Below are positions 24,314 to 33,475 of a stretch of 64,000 nt of DNA, piece after piece. Below the pieces are notes generated by a model, which ran no database searches, was not told the origin of the DNA, and worked only from the letters and a program-made list of their open reading frames with translations. The stretch is from positions 1,491,001 through 1,555,000 of the forward strand of contig NC_009943.1 of assembly GCF_000018405.1 (NCBI RefSeq). Direction: 5' to 3'. Positions within the stretch are counted from its first letter, which is position 1, and every line of letters starts with the position of its first letter. The DNA is from Desulfosudis oleivorans Hxd3 (GTDB taxonomy: Bacteria > Desulfobacterota > Desulfobacteria > Desulfobacterales > Desulfosudaceae). The position numbers and the translations under genes are program-made.

Positions 24314-26944
24314 ATGACGGGAAACGAGGCACGAAAAACGTTTCTGGACTATTTTGAAAACCAGGGCCACCGGGTGGTGCGCAGCTCCTCCCTGGTGCCC
24401 CAGGCCGATCCCACCCTGCTGTTTGTCAATGCCGGCATGGTGCAGTTCAAACGGGTGTTCATGGGCGAGGAGAAGCGGGACTACACCACCGCCACCACCT
24501 CCCAGAAATGCGTCCGGGCCGGGGGCAAGCACAACGACCTGGAAAATGTGGGATACACGGCCCGGCACCACACCTTTTTCGAGATGCTGGGTAATTTTTC
24601 GTTCGGCGACTACTTCAAGGAGCGGGCCATTGAGCTGGCCTGGGACCTGCTGCTCAACGGCTACAAACTGCCTGAAGACAAATTGTCGGTTTCCGTGTTT
24701 CACGAGGATGATGAGGCCTTTTCCATCTGGAAAGACAGAATCGGTCTGGCCGAGAGCCGGATCGCCCGGCTGGGGGAGAAGGACAACTTCTGGTCCATGG
24801 GCGACACCGGTCCCTGCGGACCGTGCAGTGAAATCTATATGGACCGGGGAGAGAAATACGGCTGCGGCCGGCCCGACTGCGCGCCCGGATGCGACTGCGA
24901 CCGGTTCATGGAGATCTGGAACATGGTGTTCATGCAGTACAACCGCCAGGCCTCGGGCGAGCTGACGCCGCTGCCCCATCCGAGCATTGACACGGGCATG
25001 GGCCTGGAGCGGATCTGCGCGGTGATCCAGGACCGGGACACCAACTACGAGACTGACCTGTTTATTCCCATCATTCGTGGCATTGAGGCGGCTTCCGGCA
25101 AAACCTACGGCCAGGCTCCGGACATGGATGTGTGCATGAAGGTGATCGCGGACCACAGCCGGGCCGCGGCCTTTCTGATCGGCGACGGGGTCCTGCCCTC
25201 CAACGAGGGCAAGGGCTATGTGCTGCGCCGCATTCTGCGGCGGGCCATTCGCTACGGCCGCCAGCTCGGCCTGACCCGGCCATTTCTTTCCCGGACCGCC
25301 GGCACGGTGTTTGAAGTCATGGCCGAGCCTTACCCGGAACTCAAAGAGAACGCTTCTTTTATCACCAACGTGCTTGAAAACGAGGAGGTCCGGTTTTCTG
25401 AGACCCTGGACAACGGCCTGCGCCTGCTCTCCGAGACCCTGGACGGCATGGCGGCAAAGGGAGAGTCCGTCATTCCCGGCGGCGTGATCTTCAAGCTGTA
25501 CGATACCTACGGGTTTCCGGTGGATATTGTGCGGGACGTGGTGCGGGAGAAAATGATCGGCCTGGACATGGAGGGGTTTGACGCGGCCATGGCTGAGCAG
25601 AAGGCCAAATCCCGGTCAGTAGTCGACTTTTCAAAGCAGCCAGAGGCCTACCGCAACCTTTCCGCAAAAGGGATGAAAACCGGTTTCGTGGGCTATGCCG
25701 GCCTGGCCGCCCAAGCCACGGTGCTGGCCCTGGTCAATGGCGGCAGTGAGTTGGAGACCGCAACCGCCGGCCAGGAGATTGAAATCGTGACCGATACCAC
25801 GCCTTTTTACGGGGCGTCCGGTGGCCAGATGGGCGACGTGGGTGTCATCACCGCCGACGGCCTGGAAATAACAGTGACCGATACCATCAAGGACCCTACC
25901 GGCCTTGTCATTCACAAGGGGCAAGTGGCTTCCGGAACGGTGAAAAAGGGCCAGACCATTAGCCTGGCCGTGGATGAGGACCGGCGCCGGGCCACGGCCG
26001 CCAACCACACGGCCACCCACCTGCTGCACGCGGCCCTGGGCGGGATTGTGGGCGACCATGTGAAACAGGCCGGCTCCATGGTGTCGCCGGACCGGATGCG
26101 GTTTGACTTTACCCATTTTTCCATGCTGGACCGGGCCACCCTGGACCGTATCGAGGTGTTTGTCAACGACCGGATTCGGGAAAACCGGGCCGTGACCATC
26201 TCCGAGATGAGCATGGACCAGGCCATGGAACAGGGGGCTACGGCCCTGTTTGAGGAAAAATACGGAGACACGGTGCGTGTAGTCGCGGTTGATGGGGTGA
26301 GCAAGGAATTGTGCGGCGGCACCCATGCCCAACGGACCGGAGACATCGGCCTGTTCAAAATTCTTTCCGAAGCCAGCGTGGCTTCCGGGGTGCGCCGTAT
26401 CGAAGCCGTGACCGGGGCCGGGGCTGTGGCCTTTGTTCAGGAACAGATGGGCATCCTTGCCGAAGCGGCCGGCATGCTTAAAGAGTCGCCGGCAGCTCTT
26501 GCGGCCCGCATTCAGAAGCTGCTGGCCGAGTCCAGGACCATGGCAAAAGAGATTGCCGGATTAAAGACTTCCCTTGCCACCGCCTCCATGGAGGGGCCGA
26601 AAAGCGACGACGCCAAAACCCTTAACGGGGTAAAGGTGATCGCCCGCACGGTGACGGCGGACAACCCGGCGGCCCTGCGGGATCTGGCCGACCGGCTCAA
26701 GGACAAGCTGGGCTCCGGCGTGGTGGTGCTGGGGGCAGCTGCCGACGGCAAGGCGTTTCTGATCGTGTCGGTGTCCAGGGATTTGACCGGCCGGTTCAAG
26801 GCCGGCGATATTGTGCGCGAGGCAGCGGCTGTTGTGGGCGGCAAGGGCGGTGGCCGGCCCGATATGGCCCAGGCCGGGGGCCCCCAGCCGGAGCACCTGG
26901 AGGCCGCCATTCAGAAGGCCTGCGACATGATTGGAAAAGGTTGA
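24314..26944 (+). CDS. alaS: Alanine-tRNA ligase
   Basis: The 876-residue enzyme starts at MTGNEARKTFLDYFENQGH. It shows the class II catalytic core (VNAGMVQFKRVF; GNFSFGDYFK; DTGPCGPCSEIY), an editing domain with HTATHLLHAALG and CGGTHAQRTGDIG zinc ligands, and a C-terminal DHHA1 domain ending in GGGRPDMAQAGG. It charges tRNA-Ala and removes mischarged serine. Position right after recA is common in bacteria. Confidence 0.97.
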   Translation: MTGNEARKTFLDYFENQGHRVVRSSSLVPQADPTLLFVNAGMVQFKRVFMGEEKRDYTTATTSQKCVRAGGKHNDLENVGYTARHHTFFEMLGNFSFGDYFKERAIELAWDLLLNGYKLPEDKLSVSVFHEDDEAFSIWKDRIGLAESRIARLGEKDNFWSMGDTGPCGPCSEIYMDRGEKYGCGRPDCAPGCDCDRFMEIWNMVFMQYNRQASGELTPLPHPSIDTGMGLERICAVIQDRDTNYETDLFIPIIRGIEAASGKTYGQAPDMDVCMKVIADHSRAAAFLIGDGVLPSNEGKGYVLRRILRRAIRYGRQLGLTRPFLSRTAGTVFEVMAEPYPELKENASFITNVLENEEVRFSETLDNGLRLLSETLDGMAAKGESVIPGGVIFKLYDTYGFPVDIVRDVVREKMIGLDMEGFDAAMAEQKAKSRSVVDFSKQPEAYRNLSAKGMKTGFVGYAGLAAQATVLALVNGGSELETATAGQEIEIVTDTTPFYGASGGQMGDVGVITADGLEITVTDTIKDPTGLVIHKGQVASGTVKKGQTISLAVDEDRRRATAANHTATHLLHAALGGIVGDHVKQAGSMVSPDRMRFDFTHFSMLDRATLDRIEVFVNDRIRENRAVTISEMSMDQAMEQGATALFEEKYGDTVRVVAVDGVSKELCGGTHAQRTGDIGLFKILSEASVASGVRRIEAVTGAGAVAFVQEQMGILAEAAGMLKESPAALAARIQKLLAESRTMAKEIAGLKTSLATASMEGPKSDDAKTLNGVKVIARTVTADNPAALRDLADRLKDKLGSGVVVLGAAADGKAFLIVSVSRDLTGRFKAGDIVREAAAVVGGKGGGRPDMAQAGGPQPEHLEAAIQKACDMIGKG

Positions 26945-26970
26945 CGGTCACCGCCATCGACAAATGTAGG

Positions 26971-26988
26971 GGCGGTCTTCAGACCGCC
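26971..26988. repeat. Short palindrome after alaS
   Basis: GGCGGTCT-TC-AGACCGCC forms an 8-bp hairpin with a two-base loop, preceded by TGTAGG. It resembles REP-type intergenic palindromes. There is no T run, so I do not call it an intrinsic terminator. Confidence 0.55.
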
Positions 26989-27048
26989 ACCCACCCGGGA
27001 TGTCATTTCCTTTGAAACCGGAAACCGGTGTGGTAGCATGGATACCTT

Positions 27049-27789
27049 ATGAAAAAGATTATCAGTGTCGTCAATCAGCGGCAGGGCGCGGGCAAAACCG
27101 CCACGGCGGTAAACCTTGCGGTCTGCCTGGGCCTGATGGAAAAATCCACCCTGCTGGTGGATTTTGATCCCCAGGGGGATGCCAGCGCCTGTCTGGGCGT
27201 AACCCCTGAGCAGACCTCCGGCAACGGCATCTACCAGGCCCTGGCCGGCCGGCGCACCCTTGCCGACCTGGAAAGGGACACAGATTTTGAATTTTTAAAG
27301 CTGGTGCCCGCCGGCATCGACCTGTTTGCCGCCGAAGCCGAGGCCTCGGCCATGGCGGGAAAAGAGACCTTTTTGCGGGACCTTCTGGCCGGCGCGGACA
27401 ATGCGGATTATGTGGTTGTCGATACCCCGTCGTCCATGGGATTTCTCACTGTCAGCGCCCTGGCCGCGGCCCATGTCGTGGTGGTGCCGGTGCAGTGTCA
27501 TCGGGAGGCCCTGCTGCACCTGGGATACCTGCTTAAGGTGGTGGCCAAAGTCCGAAGCGGCCTCAATATGGGCCTCAGGATCGGGGCTGTGGTGTTTACC
27601 CGGTGCGACACCATGGAAGACGCATATGCCCGGGTGGACGCCGACGCTTTAAAAAACATGAGCAGCAGCGTGTTTGTAACCACGGTTGCAAAGTTCGACG
27701 GGTTGCAGGGACCGGTTGCAGCCGCAGACATCATGGCAAAGGCGTTTGAGGACTATTTTGACCTGGCGGCCCGTTTGATTCAGGAATAA
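27049..27789 (+). CDS. ParA/MinD-family ATPase with altered signature lysine
   Basis: The 246-residue protein has the ParA fold: P-loop QRQGAGKTATA (about 11-19), LLVDFDPQGDASACLG, DYVVVDTPSSMGFLT and VVPVQCHREALLHL. In place of the deviant Walker A signature lysine (KGGxGKT) it has arginine followed by glutamine (RQGAGKT). That lysine normally contacts ATP across the dimer, so nucleotide switching may differ. It is not beside a parB gene or an origin, so it is more likely an orphan positioning ATPase than a chromosome-partition protein. It precedes the unknown 163-residue gene by 41 bases. Confidence 0.8.
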   Translation: MKKIISVVNQRQGAGKTATAVNLAVCLGLMEKSTLLVDFDPQGDASACLGVTPEQTSGNGIYQALAGRRTLADLERDTDFEFLKLVPAGIDLFAAEAEASAMAGKETFLRDLLAGADNADYVVVDTPSSMGFLTVSALAAAHVVVVPVQCHREALLHLGYLLKVVAKVRSGLNMGLRIGAVVFTRCDTMEDAYARVDADALKNMSSSVFVTTVAKFDGLQGPVAAADIMAKAFEDYFDLAARLIQE

Positions 27790-27830
27790 GCCTGTTGCCG
27801 CGCGGCAGTTGCTTTTAGGAGGTGATGTAA

Positions 27831-28322
27831 ATGAAAATTACCGACGCCAAAGCGATTCAGACCGGCGAAAAAGATCTGATGGACGCCATTCTTCGGGACC
27901 TGGACTGGGCCATGATCGAGGAGACGCTCAAGACCAAGTACAGCCTGAACCTGGGGGCCGACCGCATGGCGTTCCGGCAGGGGGATCTTGTGGTGCACCA
28001 GAACCAGGTGGCCTATAAACTTGATTTTGATGTACAGGTGACCCTGTCGGTGATGGTGGACCGAAAGGGTGAATGTTTTGACGTGGTGACAACAGCGGCC
28101 GAGGAAAAATCTCCCACCACGGAGGCCTCTTCCCCGGCGGCCGCGGAACCGCCCGCCGCCGGTCCGGAACATACGGAAGATGCAGCGGCAATCGACCCGG
28201 CCCCGGACAGCCCACCGGCCCCGGCTCCGGCCGAAGCGTCCCCTTTCATAACCTCCAATATGGATACCTCCCGGATGGCCTCTGAGATCGCGGACCTGAT
28301 CGCCGACATCAACCGGTCGTGA
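27831..28322 (+). CDS. Unknown protein, likely partner of the ParA-like ATPase
   Basis: This 163-residue protein is not recognised. Residues 1-85 form a compact domain (EETLKTKYSLNLGADRMAFRQGDLVVHQNQVAYKLDFDVQVTLSVMVDRKGE). Residues 90-140 are a proline/alanine/glutamate-rich linker. A short C-terminal helix follows (MASEIADLIADINRS). The ribosome-binding site AGGAGGTGAT is a complete anti-Shine-Dalgarno match, which points to high expression. A GC palindrome TGCCGCGCGGCA lies between it and the ATPase gene. The arrangement of folded domain, flexible linker and terminal helix is compatible with an adaptor. Confidence 0.55.
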   Translation: MKITDAKAIQTGEKDLMDAILRDLDWAMIEETLKTKYSLNLGADRMAFRQGDLVVHQNQVAYKLDFDVQVTLSVMVDRKGECFDVVTTAAEEKSPTTEASSPAAAEPPAAGPEHTEDAAAIDPAPDSPPAPAPAEASPFITSNMDTSRMASEIADLIADINRS

Positions 28323-28334
28323 CGCGGTATATCC

Positions 28335-28440
28335 CCGTCATTGCGAGGAGCGGAGCGTATTCCGTCATTGCGAGGAGCAACGCGACAAAGCAATCTCCTT
28401 CGCATATGGACAAGATTGCTTCGCTGCGCTCGCAATGACA
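28335..28440. repeat. CGTCATTGCGAGG-type intergenic repeat cluster
   Basis: CCGTCATTGCGAGGAGC occurs twice as a direct repeat (from 28335 and 28362), and an inverted copy GCTCGCAATGACA ends the block at 28440. Between them AAGCAATCT and AGATTGCTT form inner arms around CCTTCGCATATGGACA. The same kind of element is scattered in intergenic regions of many bacterial genomes. Confidence 0.85.
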
Positions 28441-28500
28441 TTATTTGTGGTCGCTCAATGACACCGGAAAGTAAACACGCCGTTCTGTTTTATTGAATAT

Positions 28501-28558
28501 GCTATCGGGATCGATAGTTGTTTTTGTTTCGATCCCGATCCCGATAGCGATTCCGACA
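28501..28558. repeat. Second copy of the TCGATCCCGATCCCGATAGC repeat
   Basis: GCTATCGGGATC (28501-28512) pairs exactly with GATCCCGATAGC (28537-28548) across a T-rich loop. The right arm and its flank match the repeat upstream of recA. It lies 25 bases before mqnE. Confidence 0.75.
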
Positions 28559-28582
28559 ATAGGGAAACATCGGTTGTAAAAG

Positions 28583-29686
28583 ATGGAAACAGTGCTCTCA
28601 GACCGCCGGCTTTTGCCGGTGTGGGAAAAGGTGAAAAACAGCGTACGGCTGGATGCCGAAGACGGCATGCGGCTTTACGAGAGCAACGACCTTGCCGGCA
28701 TCGGCGGCATCGCCGATTATGTGCGCAAAAAACGCCACGGCAACAAGGCCTTCTACGTTCATAACCGCCACATCAACTACACCAACATCTGCGTCAACCG
28801 CTGCCTGTTCTGCGCCTATTCAAAGGACAAGGGCGATACCGGCACCTATGTGCTTTCTCCGGACCAGGTGGGCAGTGACGCAAAAAAACCGGAAAATGCC
28901 GGGGTCCGGGAGTTTCACATTGTGGGCGGAATCAACCCGGACCTGCCCTTTGATTATTACCTGGACCTGATCCGGGCTCTCAAAAAGGCCCGGCCCGATG
29001 CCACGGTCAAGGCCTTTACCGCCGTTGAGATCGACTTTATCGCCCGCATGGCCGGCCTCTCCCTGGAGGACACCATCGCCGGGCTGAAGGCGGCCGGCCT
29101 TGCCATGCTGCCCGGTGGCGGGGCCGAGGTGCTGTGCGACCGGGTGAGGCAGAAGCTTTTTGCCAAAAAAATTTCAGCGGCCCGTTGGCTGGAGGTGATG
29201 GAGACGGTGCACCGGGCCGGGCTGGTCACCAACGCAACGCTGCTGTACGGCCATATTGAGACCCTCGAAGAGCGGGTGGACCATCTGCTGACCCTGCGCC
29301 GGCTTCAGGACACCACCGGCGGGTTTTCCGCCTTTATTCCCCTGGCCTTTCACTCGGCCAACACAAAGCTTTCAGCACTTCCGCCTACCACCGCCTACGA
29401 TGATTTAAAGACCATTGCCGTTGCCCGGCTGCTTCTGGACAACATCGATCATATCAAGGCCTACTGGGTGATGATCGGAGAAAAGCTGGCCCAGGTGGCG
29501 CTCTCCTTCGGCGCCGATGACCTGGACGGCACCATCATCGAGGAGCGGATCACCCACACGGCAGGGGCCACATCGGCAAAGGGACTGACGGTTTCCCAGC
29601 TGCGGCACATGGTTGAATCGGCCGGGTTCGAGGCTGTTGAGCGGGACTCGTTTTACCGGCCGGTGCCGGAAGAAGGGGGCGCCTGA
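28583..29686 (+). CDS. mqnE: Aminofutalosine synthase (radical SAM)
   Basis: The 367-residue radical SAM enzyme has the cluster motif CVNRCLFC (Cys70, Cys74, Cys77) after HINYTNI, as in the MqnE/MqnC pair. The GGINPDLPFDYYLDL and LPGGGAEVLCDRVRQKL segments are typical. It joins 3-(1-carboxyvinyloxy)benzoate to SAM-derived adenosine, giving 6-amino-6-deoxyfutalosine. The paralogue mqnC starts two bases after its stop codon ends. The 47-residue gap between 28536 and the start contains only the repeat, and the ribosome site is weak. Confidence 0.92.
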   Translation: METVLSDRRLLPVWEKVKNSVRLDAEDGMRLYESNDLAGIGGIADYVRKKRHGNKAFYVHNRHINYTNICVNRCLFCAYSKDKGDTGTYVLSPDQVGSDAKKPENAGVREFHIVGGINPDLPFDYYLDLIRALKKARPDATVKAFTAVEIDFIARMAGLSLEDTIAGLKAAGLAMLPGGGAEVLCDRVRQKLFAKKISAARWLEVMETVHRAGLVTNATLLYGHIETLEERVDHLLTLRRLQDTTGGFSAFIPLAFHSANTKLSALPPTTAYDDLKTIAVARLLLDNIDHIKAYWVMIGEKLAQVALSFGADDLDGTIIEERITHTAGATSAKGLTVSQLRHMVESAGFEAVERDSFYRPVPEEGGA

Positions 29687-29687
29687 C

Positions 29688-30755
29688 ATGGACCGGCTGA
29701 AACCCGCAATCGAAAAAGCCATGGAAGGAGCCCGGCTGGACATCGAAGAGGCCCTGGCCCTTTATACGAAAGCCGACCTGCTTGTCCTGGGCCAGCTGGC
29801 GGTTCGGCAGCGGTGGCGGCTGCGGCCCGAGCCGGTGGCCACCTTTGTGGTGGACAGAAACATCAACTACACCAATATCTGCGTGTCCGGCTGCCTGTTC
29901 TGCGCCTTTCACGCGGCTCCGGGCAGCGCGGCCGGGTATGTGCTGTCCGAGGCGGAACTGAAAAAAAAGCTGGATGAGACCGTTATACTGGGCGGCACCC
30001 AGGTGCTGCTTCAGGGCGGCATGAACCCGGACCTGGACCTGGCCTATTACAAAGATCTGCTGAAGTTCATCAAGTCCGTATCCGGCCTCCATATTCACGG
30101 GTTTTCCCCGCCGGAGATCGCCTTTTTCTCAAAGCAGTGGGGGCTCTCCGTGGAGGCGGTGCTGGGGGAGCTTGTAGCCGCCGGCCTGGATTCGATTCCC
30201 GGCGGCGGGGCCGAAATTCTGGCCGATGAGATTCGCAACAAAATATCGCCGGGCAAGTGCGATACTGCCACCTGGCTGGGTGTGATGGAGACGGCCCACG
30301 CTATTGGCCTTCGGTCCTCGGCTACCATGATGTTCGGCCATGTTGAAACACCGCGCCACCTGATTGACCACCTGCTGGCGATCCGGGATCTTCAGGACCG
30401 CACCAGTGGTTTTACCGCCTTTATTCCCTGGAGCTTTCAGCCGCAAAACACCCGGCTGAAAGGAACCCCGGCGTCGGCCGTGGATTACCTGAAGGTGGTG
30501 GCCCTCTCCCGGCTGGTGCTGGACAATGTGCCCAACATTCAGGCGTCCTGGGTGACCCAGGGAGACAAGATCTCCCAGGTGGCCCTGGGGTTCGGCGCCA
30601 ACGACATGGGCAGCACTATGATCGAAGAGAACGTGGTGGCTGCCGCCGGAGTCCGTTTCCGCCTGCCCAGGGAGGCCATCATCCGCCTCATTGAAGGGGC
30701 CGGGCTTCGAGCCGCCCAGCGGGACTTCTTTTATCGGATTCTGCAGTACCACTGA
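29688..30755 (+). CDS. mqnC: Cyclic dehypoxanthinylfutalosine synthase (radical SAM)
   Basis: The 355-residue enzyme has the motif CVSGCLFC (Cys65, Cys69, Cys72) and the MqnC features LLQGGMNPDLDLAYYKDL, SPPEIAFFSKQWGLS and SIPGGGAEIL. It cyclises dehypoxanthinylfutalosine, the product of MqnB. It is coupled to mqnE by a one-base gap. The later genes of the pathway lie about 5 kb further, beyond two opposite-strand genes. Confidence 0.93.
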   Translation: MDRLKPAIEKAMEGARLDIEEALALYTKADLLVLGQLAVRQRWRLRPEPVATFVVDRNINYTNICVSGCLFCAFHAAPGSAAGYVLSEAELKKKLDETVILGGTQVLLQGGMNPDLDLAYYKDLLKFIKSVSGLHIHGFSPPEIAFFSKQWGLSVEAVLGELVAAGLDSIPGGGAEILADEIRNKISPGKCDTATWLGVMETAHAIGLRSSATMMFGHVETPRHLIDHLLAIRDLQDRTSGFTAFIPWSFQPQNTRLKGTPASAVDYLKVVALSRLVLDNVPNIQASWVTQGDKISQVALGFGANDMGSTMIEENVVAAAGVRFRLPREAIIRLIEGAGLRAAQRDFFYRILQYH

Positions 30756-30804
30756 CATCCGGTCAGTGTGACGGATCGGTTTCTGTTTTCACAGATACGT
30801 TTCA

Positions 30805-33444
30805 TTATTTTTCGGTTGATTTTTGCATGCGTTCCAGCAGGCCGGGGTAGTATTGGCTTTTTCTGATGTTTTCCAGGTCGGGGTCGGTCTCCAGCAGGCG
30901 TTGCAGACGGAGCCCCCTGTCAATGGCCCTGTTCAGCCATGTGGCCGCATTTTCCAGGTCTCCGCGGATGGAGTGGATGCAGGCAATGTTGTAGCTGATG
31001 CTGGCGGCGCTGTCCGGCGCCGCGGCCAGCAGGTTCTTCAGCACGGTCAGGGCTTTGTCATACGCTCCGGCAGCACTGTAGGTCAGCACCAGGCTGTTGG
31101 CCGCCTCCGTAAAACCGGGCTGAATGGCAAGTGCCCGGGTAAAATGATCAATGGCTTTCTGCCGTCTGTTCAGAGAAAGCAGGGTCAGGGCCATGTTGTT
31201 ATGGACTTCAGCAAAATCGGGTTTCAGAGCCAGGGCATGTTTAAAATAGTAAATAGCCTTTTTTGTCTGGTTTTGTTCAGCATAAATGTTCCCCATGCCG
31301 TTGTATACATCGGCCAGAAGATTAACGTTATCTGCCGCCGGCGCGTTGGACAGAATATAATTGTAATGGGATACGGCAGCTGCCGTATCACCTGTCTCAG
31401 CCGACAGCAGGGCTAGCTGGTAACGGGCCTCGGCGTAATCCGGATCAAGGACAACGGCCCTTGAGAAGGACTCCAGTGCTGTGCTCTTTCGGCCCGCCTT
31501 AATCATCAGCAGGCCGAGGTTGTTGTGAAACATGGGGGAGTCGGGAGCCAGGCACAGGGCACGGGAAAGGTGATCTTTCGCAACCTCCAGCTCGTGCCGG
31601 CGGGTATAAATAACCCCCAGGTCATTATGAATGCTGGCCAGCAGGTCGGGGCCGGTTGTCTCGTCGTGGACCAGGAAATTATAATGGACCATGGCTTTTT
31701 CGGCCTGGCCGCTGTCGTACAGTACCTGGGCCAGGTTGTACCGGGCTTCAGCATAGTCGGGCTTCATGGCAAGGGCTTCTGAAAAGGCGTCAATAGCCTT
31801 GTCAAACTGTTCCGCCCGGCGCAGCAGCACTCCCAGGTCGTTGTATCCTTCCGGGAAAAAGGGTTTCAGCTCCAGAGCGGCCCGGAGATGAGTTTCAGCC
31901 GCTTCGATCTGGTCACGATGGACCAGTATCATTGCCATGTCGTAATGGACATCCACCAGCAGCTTGGGTGAGATTTCCGGGCTATTCTCCAGCAGGTCCG
32001 TGTAATAGCGTATTGCCGCTTCATGGTCGCCCTTATAAAAAAGCGTGCGGGCCAGGTTGAAACGGGTTTCGGGATAATCTAGCCCCATCTTCAGAGTGGC
32101 TGCAAAAATGTCATAGGCCTGGCCCAGCTTATCAGGCTGGGACATCAGCACGCACCCCAGGTTGTTTAATGCCAGATAGCAGTCGGGATTTTTTCTTATG
32201 GTGTCCTCCCACAGGGCTTGCAGGTTCTTGTATTTGTCCTGCTCCTGCCAGGTGCGAACCCCCAACGCCAAAAGGGTCAGAGTACAGAATCCCATCGCGA
32301 GAGTTCGAGCCCGGCGTCTCCCGGTGCTGGTCATGCGGTGCAGTCCTTGAATGACGAGCGTAATCAGAGCAATGGTGGCCAGGTACTGAAAGTGGTCCGC
32401 CACAAAGGAAAAAAGCATGGGGAAATAACTGATAAACCCAAGGGCCGGAAACAGTGTCACTGCAAATATGGCCACGCCGGCAACCGGCCCTCTGCCGACG
32501 CGGTTTTTTGCGGCAAAGAGAATCGCGAAAAGCAGAATAACGGCAGCAGGAAAAAGGTATTGCCACCCGGCGGTGGAATCAATCTCCCATCGAGGGTAGG
32601 TGAACATTATCTCCGACGGCCAGATTAACTTGTATGCGTAAAACCACAGGGCCCTGCCGGCAATCAGCATCCGTTCAAGAAGGTTGAACTCCCAATCCGC
32701 ACCCTGTGCCCCCACATGGAGCTTTTCCACCAGGCTGGTGTTGATGCCCGCCACGATGCCGGCGATAAAAAAAGGAACTGTCGCGCCGATTGTGCCAAGC
32801 GGGGTTTTGCCTCGTTTCCACCAGACCAGGACCAGGAACACCACCGGCATCATGCAGGTGACGCTTTTGCTCAGCAGGGCAAGGATGAAAAGAAAAAAGG
32901 AAGCCCCATAGAGGGCATACGCATTCTTCTTCGGAGAAGGGGGCGTTTGTACGGTTTTATCGGTATCGGTCAGATAAAGACGGACCAGAAGCAGAAGAGA
33001 GGAAAGCGCAAAAAGGCCGGAAAGCACATTTTTGCGTTCAGATATCCATGCCACGGACTCCACGTTGACCGGGTGCAAAGCAAAAACAGCGGCCGCCAGC
33101 CATGCCCAGGGCAGGCCCAGCCGCATCAGGATCAGCCAGACCAGGATGGCGTTGATGCCGTGCAGCATCATGTTGGTAAGGTGAAACACCATCGGCTCCG
33201 GTCCAAATATTTGGTATTCGACCCAGAAGCTGGAAAAGACCATGGGGTAGTACTGGGGCGTGGCGCTCCGCGACAGCCATATCCGTTTCAGCCCGTCAAG
33301 ACTTGTCAGCGTAAGGTTTTGATGGACGTAGGCATCATCATCCCAGATAAAGCCATTGTGCAGGGATGGCTGGTAGACGGCCAGCACCAGGACCACCAGG
33401 GCCGTCGCCTGAAGAAGCCTGCGTTTGAACGTGCTGTTCGCCAT
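30805..33444 (-). CDS. TMTC-like membrane glycosyltransferase with TPR repeats (long form)
   Basis: The 879-residue protein begins with a GT-C-type membrane region: about ten helices over residues 10-400, with WDDDAYV (an acidic pair in the first outer loop) and FALHPVNVESVAWISERKNVLSGLFAL. Residues 410-870 are at least ten TPR units (NNLGCVL, YNDLGVLL, NNMALTLL). This is the plan of TMTC-type O-mannosyltransferases and related bacterial proteins, suggesting transfer of a lipid-linked sugar to proteins or glycans outside the cytoplasm. The substrate is unknown. A shorter paralogue lies directly upstream. Confidence 0.75.
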   Translation of the reverse strand: MANSTFKRRLLQATALVVLVLAVYQPSLHNGFIWDDDAYVHQNLTLTSLDGLKRIWLSRSATPQYYPMVFSSFWVEYQIFGPEPMVFHLTNMMLHGINAILVWLILMRLGLPWAWLAAAVFALHPVNVESVAWISERKNVLSGLFALSSLLLLVRLYLTDTDKTVQTPPSPKKNAYALYGASFFLFILALLSKSVTCMMPVVFLVLVWWKRGKTPLGTIGATVPFFIAGIVAGINTSLVEKLHVGAQGADWEFNLLERMLIAGRALWFYAYKLIWPSEIMFTYPRWEIDSTAGWQYLFPAAVILLFAILFAAKNRVGRGPVAGVAIFAVTLFPALGFISYFPMLFSFVADHFQYLATIALITLVIQGLHRMTSTGRRRARTLAMGFCTLTLLALGVRTWQEQDKYKNLQALWEDTIRKNPDCYLALNNLGCVLMSQPDKLGQAYDIFAATLKMGLDYPETRFNLARTLFYKGDHEAAIRYYTDLLENSPEISPKLLVDVHYDMAMILVHRDQIEAAETHLRAALELKPFFPEGYNDLGVLLRRAEQFDKAIDAFSEALAMKPDYAEARYNLAQVLYDSGQAEKAMVHYNFLVHDETTGPDLLASIHNDLGVIYTRRHELEVAKDHLSRALCLAPDSPMFHNNLGLLMIKAGRKSTALESFSRAVVLDPDYAEARYQLALLSAETGDTAAAVSHYNYILSNAPAADNVNLLADVYNGMGNIYAEQNQTKKAIYYFKHALALKPDFAEVHNNMALTLLSLNRRQKAIDHFTRALAIQPGFTEAANSLVLTYSAAGAYDKALTVLKNLLAAAPDSAASISYNIACIHSIRGDLENAATWLNRAIDRGLRLQRLLETDPDLENIRKSQYYPGLLERMQKSTEK

Positions 33445-33475
33445 TTATACTCCCATCAGCGATTGTGCCTGCCCC

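Noticed and set aside
24137-25156. 339-codon minus-strand frame opposite recA end and alaS
   Set aside because: Shadow of high-GC alaS; low-complexity composition and no domain.
26971-26988. Intrinsic terminator after alaS
   Set aside because: The hairpin is good but no T run follows on either side.
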